A model generated the notes under the pieces. That model did no database searches, was not told the DNA's origin, and was given only the letters and a program-made list of their open reading frames with translations. This document shows, piece after piece, positions 1-7,586 of a stretch of 64,000 nucleotides of DNA. The stretch comes from JAOEGB01 sp041262585 (GTDB lineage Bacteria > Actinomycetota > Actinomycetes > Streptosporangiales > Streptosporangiaceae). The stretch lies in contig NZ_JBGCBZ010000035.1 in NCBI RefSeq assembly GCF_041262585.1, positions 1-64,000 of the forward strand, written 5' to 3'. The position numbers were made by a program, and so were the translations under genes. Each line of letters begins with the position of its first letter. The first letter of the stretch is position 1.

Positions 1-13
1 CCTAACTCCCCGT

Positions 14-80
14 GTTTCCTATCTCTGGAGACATGCTCCACCGGGGTTTCCTATGTCTCGAGACACCCGTTTCCTATGTC
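14..80. repeat. Three short repeats resembling an insertion-sequence end
   Basis: GTTTCCTAT followed by CTC or GTC occurs three times, at 14-25, 46-57 and 69-80. The middle copy runs into the perfect palindrome TGTCTCGAGACA at 54-65. Short spaced repeats with a palindrome are typical of transposase-binding ends, and similar ones occur at the ends of some actinobacterial IS481-type elements. No transposase lies inside the window, so the identity rests on pattern only. Nothing else recognisable follows up to about 330. Confidence 0.35.
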
Positions 81-329
81 CTGAACCAGAACACCACGCT
101 CTCCGCTCAACCAGCCAAAACGGCGTCTGACCAGCGGATTCGCTCGGCTCAGACGCCGTTGCTCGTCTCGGTCATGTGCAGCCGTACGCCACCCTGGGCA
201 GCCCTCGGCCGCTGTCCGCGGAGTATTTGCGGAATGATCTTTAGTCTGTTCCCGCAGGTCACTCAGCATGAGAGGTACGGTCGCGGGGGTCCCCGCGGCC
301 GTGTCGGGATGGATCAAGCGGCGGTCTCG

Positions 330-518
330 CTACCCTGTGGGCCCTTCTAGACAGAGACGCAAGATCACGACGTTTTGCAACGAGTTCTTGCCGGCGAAGT
401 GGCCGTAAAACGAGAGCAGCAGGTCCTGCTCTTCAGGACTCAGCTTCGACTTGACGATAGCTCGTTCAACCTCATCGGCAGCCTGGATGAGCACGTCGAA
501 GAATTCCGGCGTCGGCAC
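330..518 (-). CDS. Small hypothetical protein
   Basis: This is a 62-residue frame with a GTG start and protein-like composition: an acidic, helix-forming N-terminal half (residues 1-33) followed by FYGHFAGKNSLQNVVILRL. I do not recognise the family. No clear ribosome-binding site precedes the start. It lies just outside the inverted-repeat element at 595-1132 and could be the surviving end of a longer gene. It is kept because its residue composition does not look like a shadow frame. Confidence 0.35.
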   Translation of the reverse strand: MPTPEFFDVLIQAADEVERAIVKSKLSPEEQDLLLSFYGHFAGKNSLQNVVILRLCLEGPTG

Positions 519-594
519 GCAGGAGTGCGGGCCGCAGCAGGGCTTTGCTCGGTTCGCACGCCCAGCAGGAGCATTCGCCGCCGCCGACGGCGTC

Positions 595-1132
595 GGGGAT
601 CAATGGGGCAGCCGTTAGCGCTAAGCCCGCTCCGGGGCCCCAGCGGTTTGAAGGTCGGCGAAGTCGGCGTGGGCCTGGGCGACGGCTTCCCGGGTAGGCC
701 CTCTTCTTCTCGTGCTCGGCGAGTGCGCGGTAGATGCTGGCGGGGCCGGGGTTCTGGCCCTTGCGCTTGCCGGTGGGGATGATTCAGGTCCGGGCGGATC
801 TGCTCGACAGACTCGCCGTTCGCCCGGCGTCGCAGCAGGGTGCAGCATGTCATCGGTGATGACGGGCGGCCGGCCGCCGTGCCTGCCCTTGCGGGCGGCG
901 GGCGGCGAGCCCTTCGAGGGTGGCTTCGCGGATGCTTTCGCGCTCGGTCTCGGCCATCGCCGCGAAGAACCTTAAGAGCATCCGGCCGGGGCCGGACGGG
1001 TCGTAATGCCGGGCAGCGGACCGGCCAGCATCTCCAGGACCAGGCCATGCGCGGTGAGGTGGTCCGCCAGCGCGGTGAGCTCGGCGGCGTCGCGTCCCAG
1101 CCTTACCGCTAACGGCTGCTCAATTGATCCCC
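595..1132. mobile_element. 538-bp element with Tn3-like terminal inverted repeats
   Basis: A 31-bp sequence at 595-625 on the plus strand recurs inverted at 1102-1132 with 28 of 31 positions identical. Both copies begin GGGG at the outer edge and end TAAG at the inner edge, which is the hallmark of Tn3-family terminal repeats (normally 38 bp). The interior is mainly a broken serine recombinase. No 5-bp target duplication is visible at the outer edges. It may be a miniature Tn3-derived element or the remnant of a larger transposon. Confidence 0.45.
621..1116 (-). pseudogene. Broken serine recombinase (resolvase/invertase)
   Basis: The minus strand first reads AVRLGRDAAELTALADHL and LVLEMLAGPLPG, the end of a resolvase catalytic domain. 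In shifted frames it continues as AMAETERESIREATLEG, then GRPPVITDDMLHTLLRRRA (the HTH_7 DNA-binding part), and finally EAVAQAHADFADLQ. At least three frame changes are needed, and the N-terminal catalytic serine region is absent. The gene is therefore non-functional. Its 5' end reads through the right inverted repeat of the surrounding element, so it probably came with that element. Confidence 0.65.
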
Positions 1133-1229
1133 GAGGCCGATGATCCCAGGTCGTCCACTCTCGGAGGGGGAGGCGCGCACAGGCCGTCGCCGACGCGGCT
1201 GATGTCCGGCGCACTGGCTTCGGCCCGTA

Positions 1230-1414
1230 AACTCGGCCTACGTGAGCCTGAGCATCGGCATCGTCGAGCTGGTGGACGCCGATTTGCGGGCAAGCTGCCG
1301 GCGATCGTCGCCCCGGCTGAGGCGGTGTTCCTCGACGCCAAGATCGAGTCCGAGCTGGTCGAGCTGCCGGACGACGAGGGAACTGAATCGGCGCTGTTCG
1401 CCCCAGGGGGATGA
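1230..1414 (+). pseudogene. Unrecognised coding end overlapping the sigma-factor start
   Basis: The frame ending at 1414 closes with KLPAIVAPAEAVFLDAKIE and ELVELPDDEG, a plausible protein tail. A second frame just upstream reads SLSIGIVELVDADLR, suggesting one decayed gene with a frameshift. Its stop overlaps the ATG of the next gene (ATGA), the geometry of a translationally coupled partner. I cannot assign a family. Confidence 0.25.
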
Positions 1415-2343
1415 GTGTGACCAGCATGGGGCTGTCGGACGGGGAACTCGCGCGTGCTGCCGGGTCCGGTGACGTCGACGCGCTGGGGACTCTGCTCCTG
1501 CGGCACGAGGCCGGCATGCGGGCGGTGGCGCTGAGCCTGCTCGGGCACGGCTCCGACGTGGAGGACGCCGTGCAGGACGCGGCGGTGGTCGCGCTCCGGC
1601 GCATCGGCGACCTCAGGGATCCGGAGGCCGTCGGCGCGTGGCTGCGGATGATCGTGCGCAACGCCTGCCGCACCCGGCTGCGCTCCGCCTGGCAGCCGCG
1701 CCCCCTAGACGACCTGGTGCTGGCCGCCGCTGACGACGAGAGTCCGGAGCGGTTACTGGAGCGGCACGCCATGCGGGACTGGATCTGGCGCGCGATCGAG
1801 GAGCTGTCTCCGCCGCTGCGCATGACCGTCATGCTCAGGCACTTCAGCAGCAGGGTCACGTCGTACGAGCAGATCGCGGCGGTGTGCGGGGTGCCCATCG
1901 GCACCGTGCGCAGCCGGCTCAGCCAGGCGAGGGCCAAGCTCGCCGAGGCGCTGGCGACGACCGCGAGCGAGGCGCACGCCGACGCGGCGGCGCTCGCCGC
2001 GGCGAGCCGCAAGGACGCCCTGGAGACCCTGGCCGCCGCGGAGCAAGGCGAGTTCCGCAGGCTTCTGACCGAGCGGTGGGCGCCCGACGTCACCTTCTTC
2101 GCCGGGCGGCAGCCAGTCGGGGGACGCGAGCTTCTGATCCGGGGCATGGAGTCCGACCTGGAGGCGGGGGTGCACCAGCGTTTCGTCGACGGGTTCACCA
2201 GCCGCGACACCACCATCTGGGAGATGGACCTCATCAACCCGGTCGACGACCCCGAGCATTGTCCGCCCGCCGTGACCTGGGTGATGTCCCTGGAAGACGG
2301 TCGCGTGAGCCAGCTCCGCCTGTTCCACGTGCAGGCCGCGTGA
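1411..2343 (+). CDS. ECF RNA polymerase sigma factor with SnoaL-like C-terminal domain
   Basis: This 310-residue protein is an extracytoplasmic-function sigma factor. Region 2 (about residues 22-92) contains DVEDAVQDAAVVALRRI, and region 4 (about 122-182) contains EQIAAVCGVPIGTVRSRLSQ, the -35-binding helix-turn-helix. Residues 205-308 resemble a SnoaL/NTF2-like fold, an extension that in other ECF groups modulates activity in place of an anti-sigma factor. No anti-sigma gene is adjacent. The ATG at 1411 is used; a second ATG at 1426 is possible. The alpha/beta hydrolase gene 99 bp downstream is a plausible target. Confidence 0.85.
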   Translation: MSVTSMGLSDGELARAAGSGDVDALGTLLLRHEAGMRAVALSLLGHGSDVEDAVQDAAVVALRRIGDLRDPEAVGAWLRMIVRNACRTRLRSAWQPRPLDDLVLAAADDESPERLLERHAMRDWIWRAIEELSPPLRMTVMLRHFSSRVTSYEQIAAVCGVPIGTVRSRLSQARAKLAEALATTASEAHADAAALAAASRKDALETLAAAEQGEFRRLLTERWAPDVTFFAGRQPVGGRELLIRGMESDLEAGVHQRFVDGFTSRDTTIWEMDLINPVDDPEHCPPAVTWVMSLEDGRVSQLRLFHVQAA

Positions 2344-2442
2344 CATTCGGACTGTGATGCACGTCATAGCCCGGCGTTCGAACTTCGGCGCGCTCTCCAC
2401 GTCTTGTCGGTGTCCGTAACACTACGTTGACCGGAGAAACAT

Positions 2443-3339
2443 ATGGACACCCGCACGACCGACTCCCTGACCTCTGGCGTCCATACCGTGGAGATCGACG
2501 GAATCGCCCAGCGCTACCACGTTCATGGCACGGGGCCGGTCTGCCTCGCCCACCCCGGCGGACCGGGAATCTTCTGGGAATATCTGCGGGAGCCGGCCCT
2601 GGAGCGCCACCTGACCATGGTGTACGTGGAGCCGATCGGCACGGGCGGCTCGGGCCGCCTCCCCTCACACCCCAACGGATACACGCGGGCCCGGTATACC
2701 CGAGCGCTTCTCGGCTTGCTCGACCACCTCGGGCTGCCGAAGGCGTACCTCTTGGGACACTCGCACGGGGGGTTTGTGGCGCAGTACTGCGCCCTGCGGC
2801 ACCCCAACCGCGTCGCCGGCGTCATCCTGTATGAGAGCGCTCCCCTGACCGGGCCTGAGCACATCGCCGAGGCCATGACCCTGATGGAGGACTTCGCCCG
2901 CCGGAACGCGGGCAACCCCGAGTTGCCTGAGGTTCTCGCGGCCGCCCAGGCGATGGGGGCCATCTCCAGCGACGAGCAGGTCACCGCCGTCGCCCGGGGC
3001 ATTTTCCCGGCGTACATGGCCGACTATTGGGGACGCAAGGAGGAGTTCGCACCCCTGCGGGCGGCGGTGAGCGGCACGTACATCTCCGGCCTCGACGAGC
3101 ACCTCGTCCCCGAGGTCATCGACGACCGGGAGGATCTCGGTTCGATGGTCGTGCCGACCCTGGTGATCGCCGGCCGCTACGACGTAATCTGCGGCATGCG
3201 CTGGGGCCGCGACCTCCACAAGCTCATCCCCGGCGCCCGCCTGGCCGTCCTGGAGCACAGCGGCCACTTCGGCCATATCGAGGAGCCCGACGCCTTCACG
3301 TCCGCGGTCGTCGACTTCATCGCGGAGTCGTCGATGTGA
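2443..3339 (+). CDS. Alpha/beta hydrolase, proline-iminopeptidase-like
   Basis: This 298-residue cytosolic alpha/beta hydrolase has an oxyanion motif HPGGPG (37-42), the nucleophile elbow GHSHGG with Ser107, an acid in AGRYDV (Asp247), and the catalytic histidine in HSGHFGH (272-278). HPGGPG and the overall layout match the proline iminopeptidase/tricorn-factor branch, but the true substrate may be another amide or ester. The start is ATG at 2443 after GGAGAAAC. It follows the ECF sigma gene in the same direction and may be controlled by it. A broken homologous tail lies just downstream. Confidence 0.85.
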   Translation: MDTRTTDSLTSGVHTVEIDGIAQRYHVHGTGPVCLAHPGGPGIFWEYLREPALERHLTMVYVEPIGTGGSGRLPSHPNGYTRARYTRALLGLLDHLGLPKAYLLGHSHGGFVAQYCALRHPNRVAGVILYESAPLTGPEHIAEAMTLMEDFARRNAGNPELPEVLAAAQAMGAISSDEQVTAVARGIFPAYMADYWGRKEEFAPLRAAVSGTYISGLDEHLVPEVIDDREDLGSMVVPTLVIAGRYDVICGMRWGRDLHKLIPGARLAVLEHSGHFGHIEEPDAFTSAVVDFIAESSM

Positions 3340-3379
3340 CGGCCGTGGGCGGGCCGCTTCCGCCCCGGCAAAGGCACTG

Positions 3380-3538
3380 CCATCTTCTCCTGGTGTGCTG
3401 CCGGCAGGGGAGTTGGCCGACGGGATTCCCCGCGCCGAGCTGGTCCTGTTGGAGAACAGCGGCCATCTCGGTCACGTCGAAGAGCCGGACGCCTTCGCCC
3501 GTGCCGTGACGGCCTTCGTGGCAGCCATGGTGGAGTGA
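3380..3538 (+). pseudogene. Remnant tail of a second alpha/beta hydrolase
   Basis: The frame ending at 3538 reads AELVLLENSGHLGHVEEPDAF, closely matching the C-terminus of the intact hydrolase just upstream (LAVLEHSGHFGHIEEPDAF). Only about the last 45 residues remain, including the catalytic-histidine segment; the nucleophile region is missing. This is best explained as a partly deleted tandem duplicate or an incoming paralog. Confidence 0.7.
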
Positions 3539-3851
3539 CGGACTAGCCCGCGGCAGGAGGGCGGATGATCGGGAGCCTCCCCGGCCGCATCGTACGCGAA
3601 GGGAACCCATGACCCCTGCCGTCAAGACCGCCTGTCGCGGGCCCTGCACGCCCACCACCGCGCAGGGTCAACTCCGTTCCGCTTGGTTGTTCGCTTCTCG
3701 ATGCTTGCCACGCAGCTAGTTTCAGCTGGTCAGATCGCATGCCTAAGGGAATTCGCAAGATCATTATGGTCGGTATGCCCACGGTATGCCCATGAAGATC
3801 AAAGGCGTGACCAGTGATCAAGGGATCGCCTGGTCAGGGCCTATGTGAGAG
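3539..3851. other. Non-coding stretch, nothing recognised
   Basis: No convincing coding frame, RNA gene or strong hairpin was found. A direct repeat of GGTATGCCCA (near 3771 and 3782) lies close to the tRNA-end fragment, a setting often seen next to old integrase genes. Confidence 0.3.
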
Positions 3852-3877
3852 TGGAGCGGGTGACGGGAGTCGAACCG
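3852..3877 (-). other. tRNA-Gly-like 3' end, candidate attachment-site remnant
   Basis: Read on the minus strand, this stretch ends GACTCCCGTCACCCGCTCCA, preceded by GGTTC. It looks like the T-loop and acceptor 3' side of an actinobacterial tRNA-Gly including CCA. The T-stem carries mismatches and no anticodon arm is present upstream, so it is not a functional tRNA. Such orphan 3' ends are left where integrative elements recombine at tRNA genes. Confidence 0.5.
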
Positions 3878-4061
3878 GACCAGTAAGAGGGTTCTCACCT
3901 GCGAGTTTGGTCTTTCGGCAGTTCGCGACCATGGGGTTGTGCCGGGTTCAGCGGCGTTCGCCTCAGTCTTGTCGGAGCGGTGTGCCCGCGTGGGCACACC
4001 GTTGATCTTTCCGTGCGGTGTGCCACGCCGGAATCGACCCGATACGGTTCCGCGATCCGGA

Positions 4062-4688
4062 TCAGTGGCCCCGGATCGACTCCGTGCTTTGCTCACCGGC
4101 GTTTTGCGCCGTGTGCTCGTGCACCCGCAGGCCGTCGAGGGCGAACCCCAGCACGCGCTCGCGCTGGGTTTCGTCGACATAGCCTGCGGCCGTGATGCCG
4201 CTGATCATTCGCAGGATGTCGTCGAAGCTCGCATCCACGCGGGCCTCTCCGGCCTCCTGAGCTCTGGCCAGCAGGGGTTCTCCCGCGGCGTACATGGCGA
4301 CCCTGCAAGACCGAAACATCTCGGAGTCGCGGTTGAGTGCCTCGTAGATGGCTCGCTTAGTGGCGATATAGCCGACGAAGCACCGCAACCAGGCGACGAA
4401 GGCATCCCACGGGGGCAGGTCGGCGACCTCTTCCGCCGCTCGGCAGAGCTCCTCGACCTCGCCGACGTACACGCTGTCGAACAGGTCCTGGCGGGTCGGG
4501 AAGTTGCGGTACAGCGTGCCGATCCCGACACCTGCGCGGCGGGCGATCTCTTCCAGCGACGCTCCGGTGCCGTGCTCGGCGAACGCTTCGCGGGCGGCGT
4601 TGAGCAACGCGTCGAAGTTGCGTCGCGCGTCGGCCCGATGCGGCCGCCGTACCGCGACGTGTGGTAGTGGTTCCGCCTTGTCTGTCAC
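4062..4688 (-). CDS. TetR/AcrR-family transcriptional regulator of the 4.7-8.4 kb locus
   Basis: This 208-residue repressor has the TetR helix-turn-helix at about residues 26-72, with SLEEIARRAGVGIGTLYRNF as its core, and a helical ligand domain that matches other TetR regulators of exporters. The GTG at 4688 is chosen because AGGGAGG lies just upstream; longer frames would run through the operator region. The gene faces the MFS gene across three palindromic operators, and a second identical array precedes the SDR gene at 7587. This implies autoregulation plus control of the whole locus. Confidence 0.85.
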   Translation of the reverse strand: MTDKAEPLPHVAVRRPHRADARRNFDALLNAAREAFAEHGTGASLEEIARRAGVGIGTLYRNFPTRQDLFDSVYVGEVEELCRAAEEVADLPPWDAFVAWLRCFVGYIATKRAIYEALNRDSEMFRSCRVAMYAAGEPLLARAQEAGEARVDASFDDILRMISGITAAGYVDETQRERVLGFALDGLRVHEHTAQNAGEQSTESIRGH

Positions 4689-4716
4689 CGATTCCTCCCT
4701 GCTGGGAAGCTTTACT

Positions 4717-4780
4717 TGTTGCGGAGGTGTGCCTCCGATATTCTGGAGGAGCACCTCCGGTATTGTGGAGGCACGCCTCA
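4717..4780. promoter_or_regulatory. Three GGAGG-N4-CCTCC operators with 22-bp spacing
   Basis: The palindromes are GGAGGTGTGCCTCC (4723-4736), GGAGGAGCACCTCC (4745-4758) and GGAGGCACGCCTCA (4767-4780). Their starts are exactly 22 bp apart, about two helical turns, so bound dimers would line up on one DNA face. On the plus strand a promoter TTGTTG-N17-TATTCT (4716-4744) overlaps the first two operators. They sit between the divergent tetR and MFS genes and are the likely TetR binding sites. Confidence 0.75.
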
Positions 4781-4898
4781 ACTTTAGCAGGCTGATCGCT
4801 CGCCCGCCCGTCCGGCGATGCGCATGTGGCCGCATATACGCCGGCCTCGGTCGCCGAGCCGCCCCCCGTAGATTTTCACCCCCGAAGAAGGATTTCGC

Positions 4899-5934
4899 AT
4901 GCCAAGCAAAACGTCGTCCGCACGGCTGACATTCTGGTGCTGTCGGCCGCCGCGGCTACGTTCGCGATGCTGCAGTCGCTGCGGCGGCTGTTCTGGATTC
5001 CGCTGATCTTCGTCGTGGCCACCGCGTTCTTGGCCCACAGGTACGTCCCGGAGTCACCGGTGCGCATGCCTGGGCGGGTCGACTGGCTGGTGGCGGCGCT
5101 GCTGTCGCTATGGCTCGTCGCGTTGCTCGTACCGCTCAGTGAGGCCACCTCGTGGGGCGGGACCTCGGCGAAGGTGATCGTGCCGTTGGTCGTCGCCGTG
5201 GTCGCGTGGGTACTCGTCGAGTTGCGCTCCCGCGACCCGCTGATCGACATGCGCATGATGCGCCTTCCGGCGGTGTGGACGACCAACCTGGTGGCGCTGC
5301 TGTTCGGTGCGTGCATGTTCTCGGTCGTCGCGTTCCTGCCCGAGTTCTTCCAGACTGCGCCGGCCGCGGGCTATGGATTCGGTTCAAGTGTCACCGAGGC
5401 CGGGTTGCTGCTGCTTCCCATGCTGGTGACGATGGCTCTGAGCGGGTCTCTCAGCGGTCCGATCGCTCCAGTGGTCGGCGTGAAGGCGCAGCTGGTGTGG
5501 GGCTCGCTGTTCGGCGTCATCTCGTGCGCCGGTTCGCCGCCTACCACGACCAGCCGTGGCAGCTCGCGGTCGCCGGCGCCATCTTCGGACTCGGTCTCGG
5601 CCTGGCCTACTCCGCGATGACCAGCCTGATCGTTCAGAACGTGCCCGCGGGGCAGACCGGCGCCGCCAGCGGCATGAACGCCAACATCCGTAACATCGGC
5701 GGCTCGATCGGCACCGCCGTCGTCAGCTCCATCGTCATCGCGCACCCACAGCGTGATGGCGTGCCGGCCGAGTCGGGCTTCACCCATGGGTTCGTTCTGC
5801 TGGCGGTGATCTCGGCGGTCACCGTCGTTGTGGCGCTGCTGGTCCCGGCAGCGCATCGCACGGGAGCGCATGCGGCGGTCGCGGTCCCCACCCCGGGCGA
5901 GACCACCGTCCCGTCACCGGCCGAGACCCGCTAG
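4899..5934 (+). pseudogene. MFS drug-efflux transporter with internal deletion and frameshifts
   Basis: The start MPSKTSSARLTF and LVLSAAAATFAMLQSL are typical of DHA2-type (14-helix) efflux pumps. Right after MLQSL the sequence jumps to RRLFWIPLIFVVATAF, which normally lies after helix 5-6, so roughly 150 residues are missing. A frame change occurs in the first 15 codons and another near 5520, after which AYHDQPWQLAVAGAIFG continues to the end. Helices of the second half remain. The pump cannot be functional as written. It is preceded by the operator array and was presumably the TetR target. Confidence 0.8.
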
Positions 5935-6024
5935 CCCGTACGTCGTCCGCCGAGCGAGATTGCCCTGGCGTGCCGGCCGCGCGGCATCCCAACCAACCAT
6001 CACCAATCGAGAGGAGACAGGACC

Positions 6025-6178
6025 ATGCAGACCGCCATCGCGTCGGCCGGATGCTTCATCGGACAGGACGGAGTGCCACCTGATCCGCGCCGCATCAAAA
6101 AGCGTTCTGAGAGCGGCCAGGGGAGAGCGCCCGGAGGGCTTCACCGCGATCGTCGCCGACGCCGATGGTGAGGTCTGA
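6025..6178 (+). pseudogene. Short degenerate coding remnant
   Basis: An ATG with a good ribosome-binding site (GAGAGGAGAC) starts MQTAIASAGCFIGQDG. A shifted frame then reads HLIRAASKSVLRAARGERP and FTAIVADADGEV up to a stop at 6178, two bases before the next gene. Both parts look like real protein, so this is a small deleted gene of the same operon. I do not recognise the family. Confidence 0.4.
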
Positions 6179-6180
6179 TC

Positions 6181-7302
6181 ATGACGCACACGGACGGTCC
6201 CCCTGTCGAGCAAGGCTGGTCCTCGCCGGAGCTGCTGTTCTGGCCGGGAAGCCTCGGGTCGCGTGGCCTCGACGCCATCATCGAAGCCGCCGCCGCGGGC
6301 GGGTTCACCAGCGCGACGATCAGTCCGCTCATGATCCACCAGTTGCTCTCCTCCGGTCGCAGCGCCGCCGACATCGTCGCCCAGGCGCAGGCGAGGGGGA
6401 TCAGGTTTACCCAGCTGGAGGGCGTTTCCAGCTGGGCGCCGCTGTGGTACCAGTCGGATCCGCTGCCCTGGATCAAGGAACGCTTCGACTTCCCGGCGGA
6501 GCACTGCCTCGATCTGGCGTCCGCCTTCGGGCTGGACACGATCCTGGTCGCCGGAGCCTTCGATCGCGGCGCCCTCGGCGTCGACGTTCTCGCCGAGCAC
6601 TTCGCCGCCTTCTGTGACGCCGCGGCCGCCCGGAACATCCGGGTGGAGCGGGATGCAAACCTCACCGCTGTGACCGAAGGCCTGAAGTTCGCGTCGTTCG
6701 CGAACAACACGGAGAACTGCCAGGCCCACACCCGCATCCTGGCCCCGCGCAGCCGGTACGAGGAGGTCGTCGCGGCGCTGAAGGATCTCGTCGAGTCGCT
6801 GAAGGTCGGCGACCCGTCCGATCCGGCGACGTTCATCGGCCCGATGGTCAGGGCCAACCAGCAAAAGCGCGTCCAGAGCTACATCAGGCTCGGCATCGAG
6901 GAGGGGGCACGCCTGGTCACCGGCGGCCCCGAGGTGCCGGAAGGACTGGAGAGCGGCTTCTACGTGCGTCCGACGCTGTTCGCCGATGTCGACAACAGCA
7001 TGCGCATCGCCTGGGAGGAAATCTTCGGTCCGGTCCTCGTCGTCATTCCGTACGAGGACGAGGAGGACGCCGTGCGGATCGCCAACGACTCGCCGTACGG
7101 CCTGGGCGGCGGCGTGTGGACGACGGACACCGAGCGCGGTCTTGAGATCGCCCGGCGCATCCGCACCGGCTTTTTTATGGTCAACGCCGCACCCGTCGGG
7201 TTCGACGGCCCCTTCGGTGGCTACAAGTCGAGCGGGATCGGTCGCGAGATGGGCGCCGTGGGCCTGACCCAGTTCATCGAATACAAGACCATCAACGTCT
7301 GA
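6181..7302 (+). CDS. In-frame chimera: sugar-phosphate isomerase/epimerase N-terminus and aldehyde dehydrogenase C-terminus
   Basis: Residues 1 to about 155 resemble a TIM-barrel sugar phosphate isomerase/epimerase (SLGSRGLDAIIEAAAAGGF, ARGIRFTQLEG). From about residue 158 (DANLTAVTEGLKFASFANN) to 373 it is the C-terminal part of an aldehyde dehydrogenase: the catalytic cysteine lies in NTENCQAHTRIL (Cys180), followed by EEIFGPVLVV and GGYKSSGIGREMG. The NAD-binding domain and the catalytic glutamate motif are absent, as is the barrel's C-terminal half. A deletion near 6640-6655 that fused two neighbouring genes explains this best. ALDH activity is unlikely. The start at 6181 follows closely after the remnant ending at 6178. 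Confidence 0.8.
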   Translation: MTHTDGPPVEQGWSSPELLFWPGSLGSRGLDAIIEAAAAGGFTSATISPLMIHQLLSSGRSAADIVAQAQARGIRFTQLEGVSSWAPLWYQSDPLPWIKERFDFPAEHCLDLASAFGLDTILVAGAFDRGALGVDVLAEHFAAFCDAAAARNIRVERDANLTAVTEGLKFASFANNTENCQAHTRILAPRSRYEEVVAALKDLVESLKVGDPSDPATFIGPMVRANQQKRVQSYIRLGIEEGARLVTGGPEVPEGLESGFYVRPTLFADVDNSMRIAWEEIFGPVLVVIPYEDEEDAVRIANDSPYGLGGGVWTTDTERGLEIARRIRTGFFMVNAAPVGFDGPFGGYKSSGIGREMGAVGLTQFIEYKTINV

Positions 7303-7374
7303 CCACGGTGCTTGATGAGCTCACGTCCTGGCTCCGGTGAGCCGCCAAAGCCAGGGACCGGCATCAGGGAAACC

Positions 7375-7444
7375 TTTACTTGTTGCGGAGGCACTCCTCC
7401 GCTAGTGTGGAGGAGTGCCTCCGGTTTATCGGAGGTAAACCTCC
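7375..7444. promoter_or_regulatory. Second array of three GGAGG-N4-CCTCC operators with promoter
   Basis: GGAGGCACTCCTCC (7387-7400), GGAGGAGTGCCTCC (7409-7422) and GGAGGTAAACCTCC (7431-7444) repeat the architecture seen at 4723-4780, again with 22-bp spacing. The upstream 17-mer TTTACTTGTTGCGGAGG is identical at both places. A promoter TTGTTG-N17-TAGTGT (7380-7408) is embedded. The array precedes the SDR gene at 7587, so the TetR protein at 4062-4688 should control it too. Confidence 0.75.
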
Positions 7445-7586
7445 GCTCCGGCCCGATTGGCCGTCCCTCGCGACGCGCATCAGGTGGCATCCGCCTCACA
7501 GCGCCGCGGCCACGTCGGCCTCGGAAGGTCTTCCCGATACGTCAGGCACATGAGCGGGACTACGAAACGAAGGAAAGTAGAAGATC

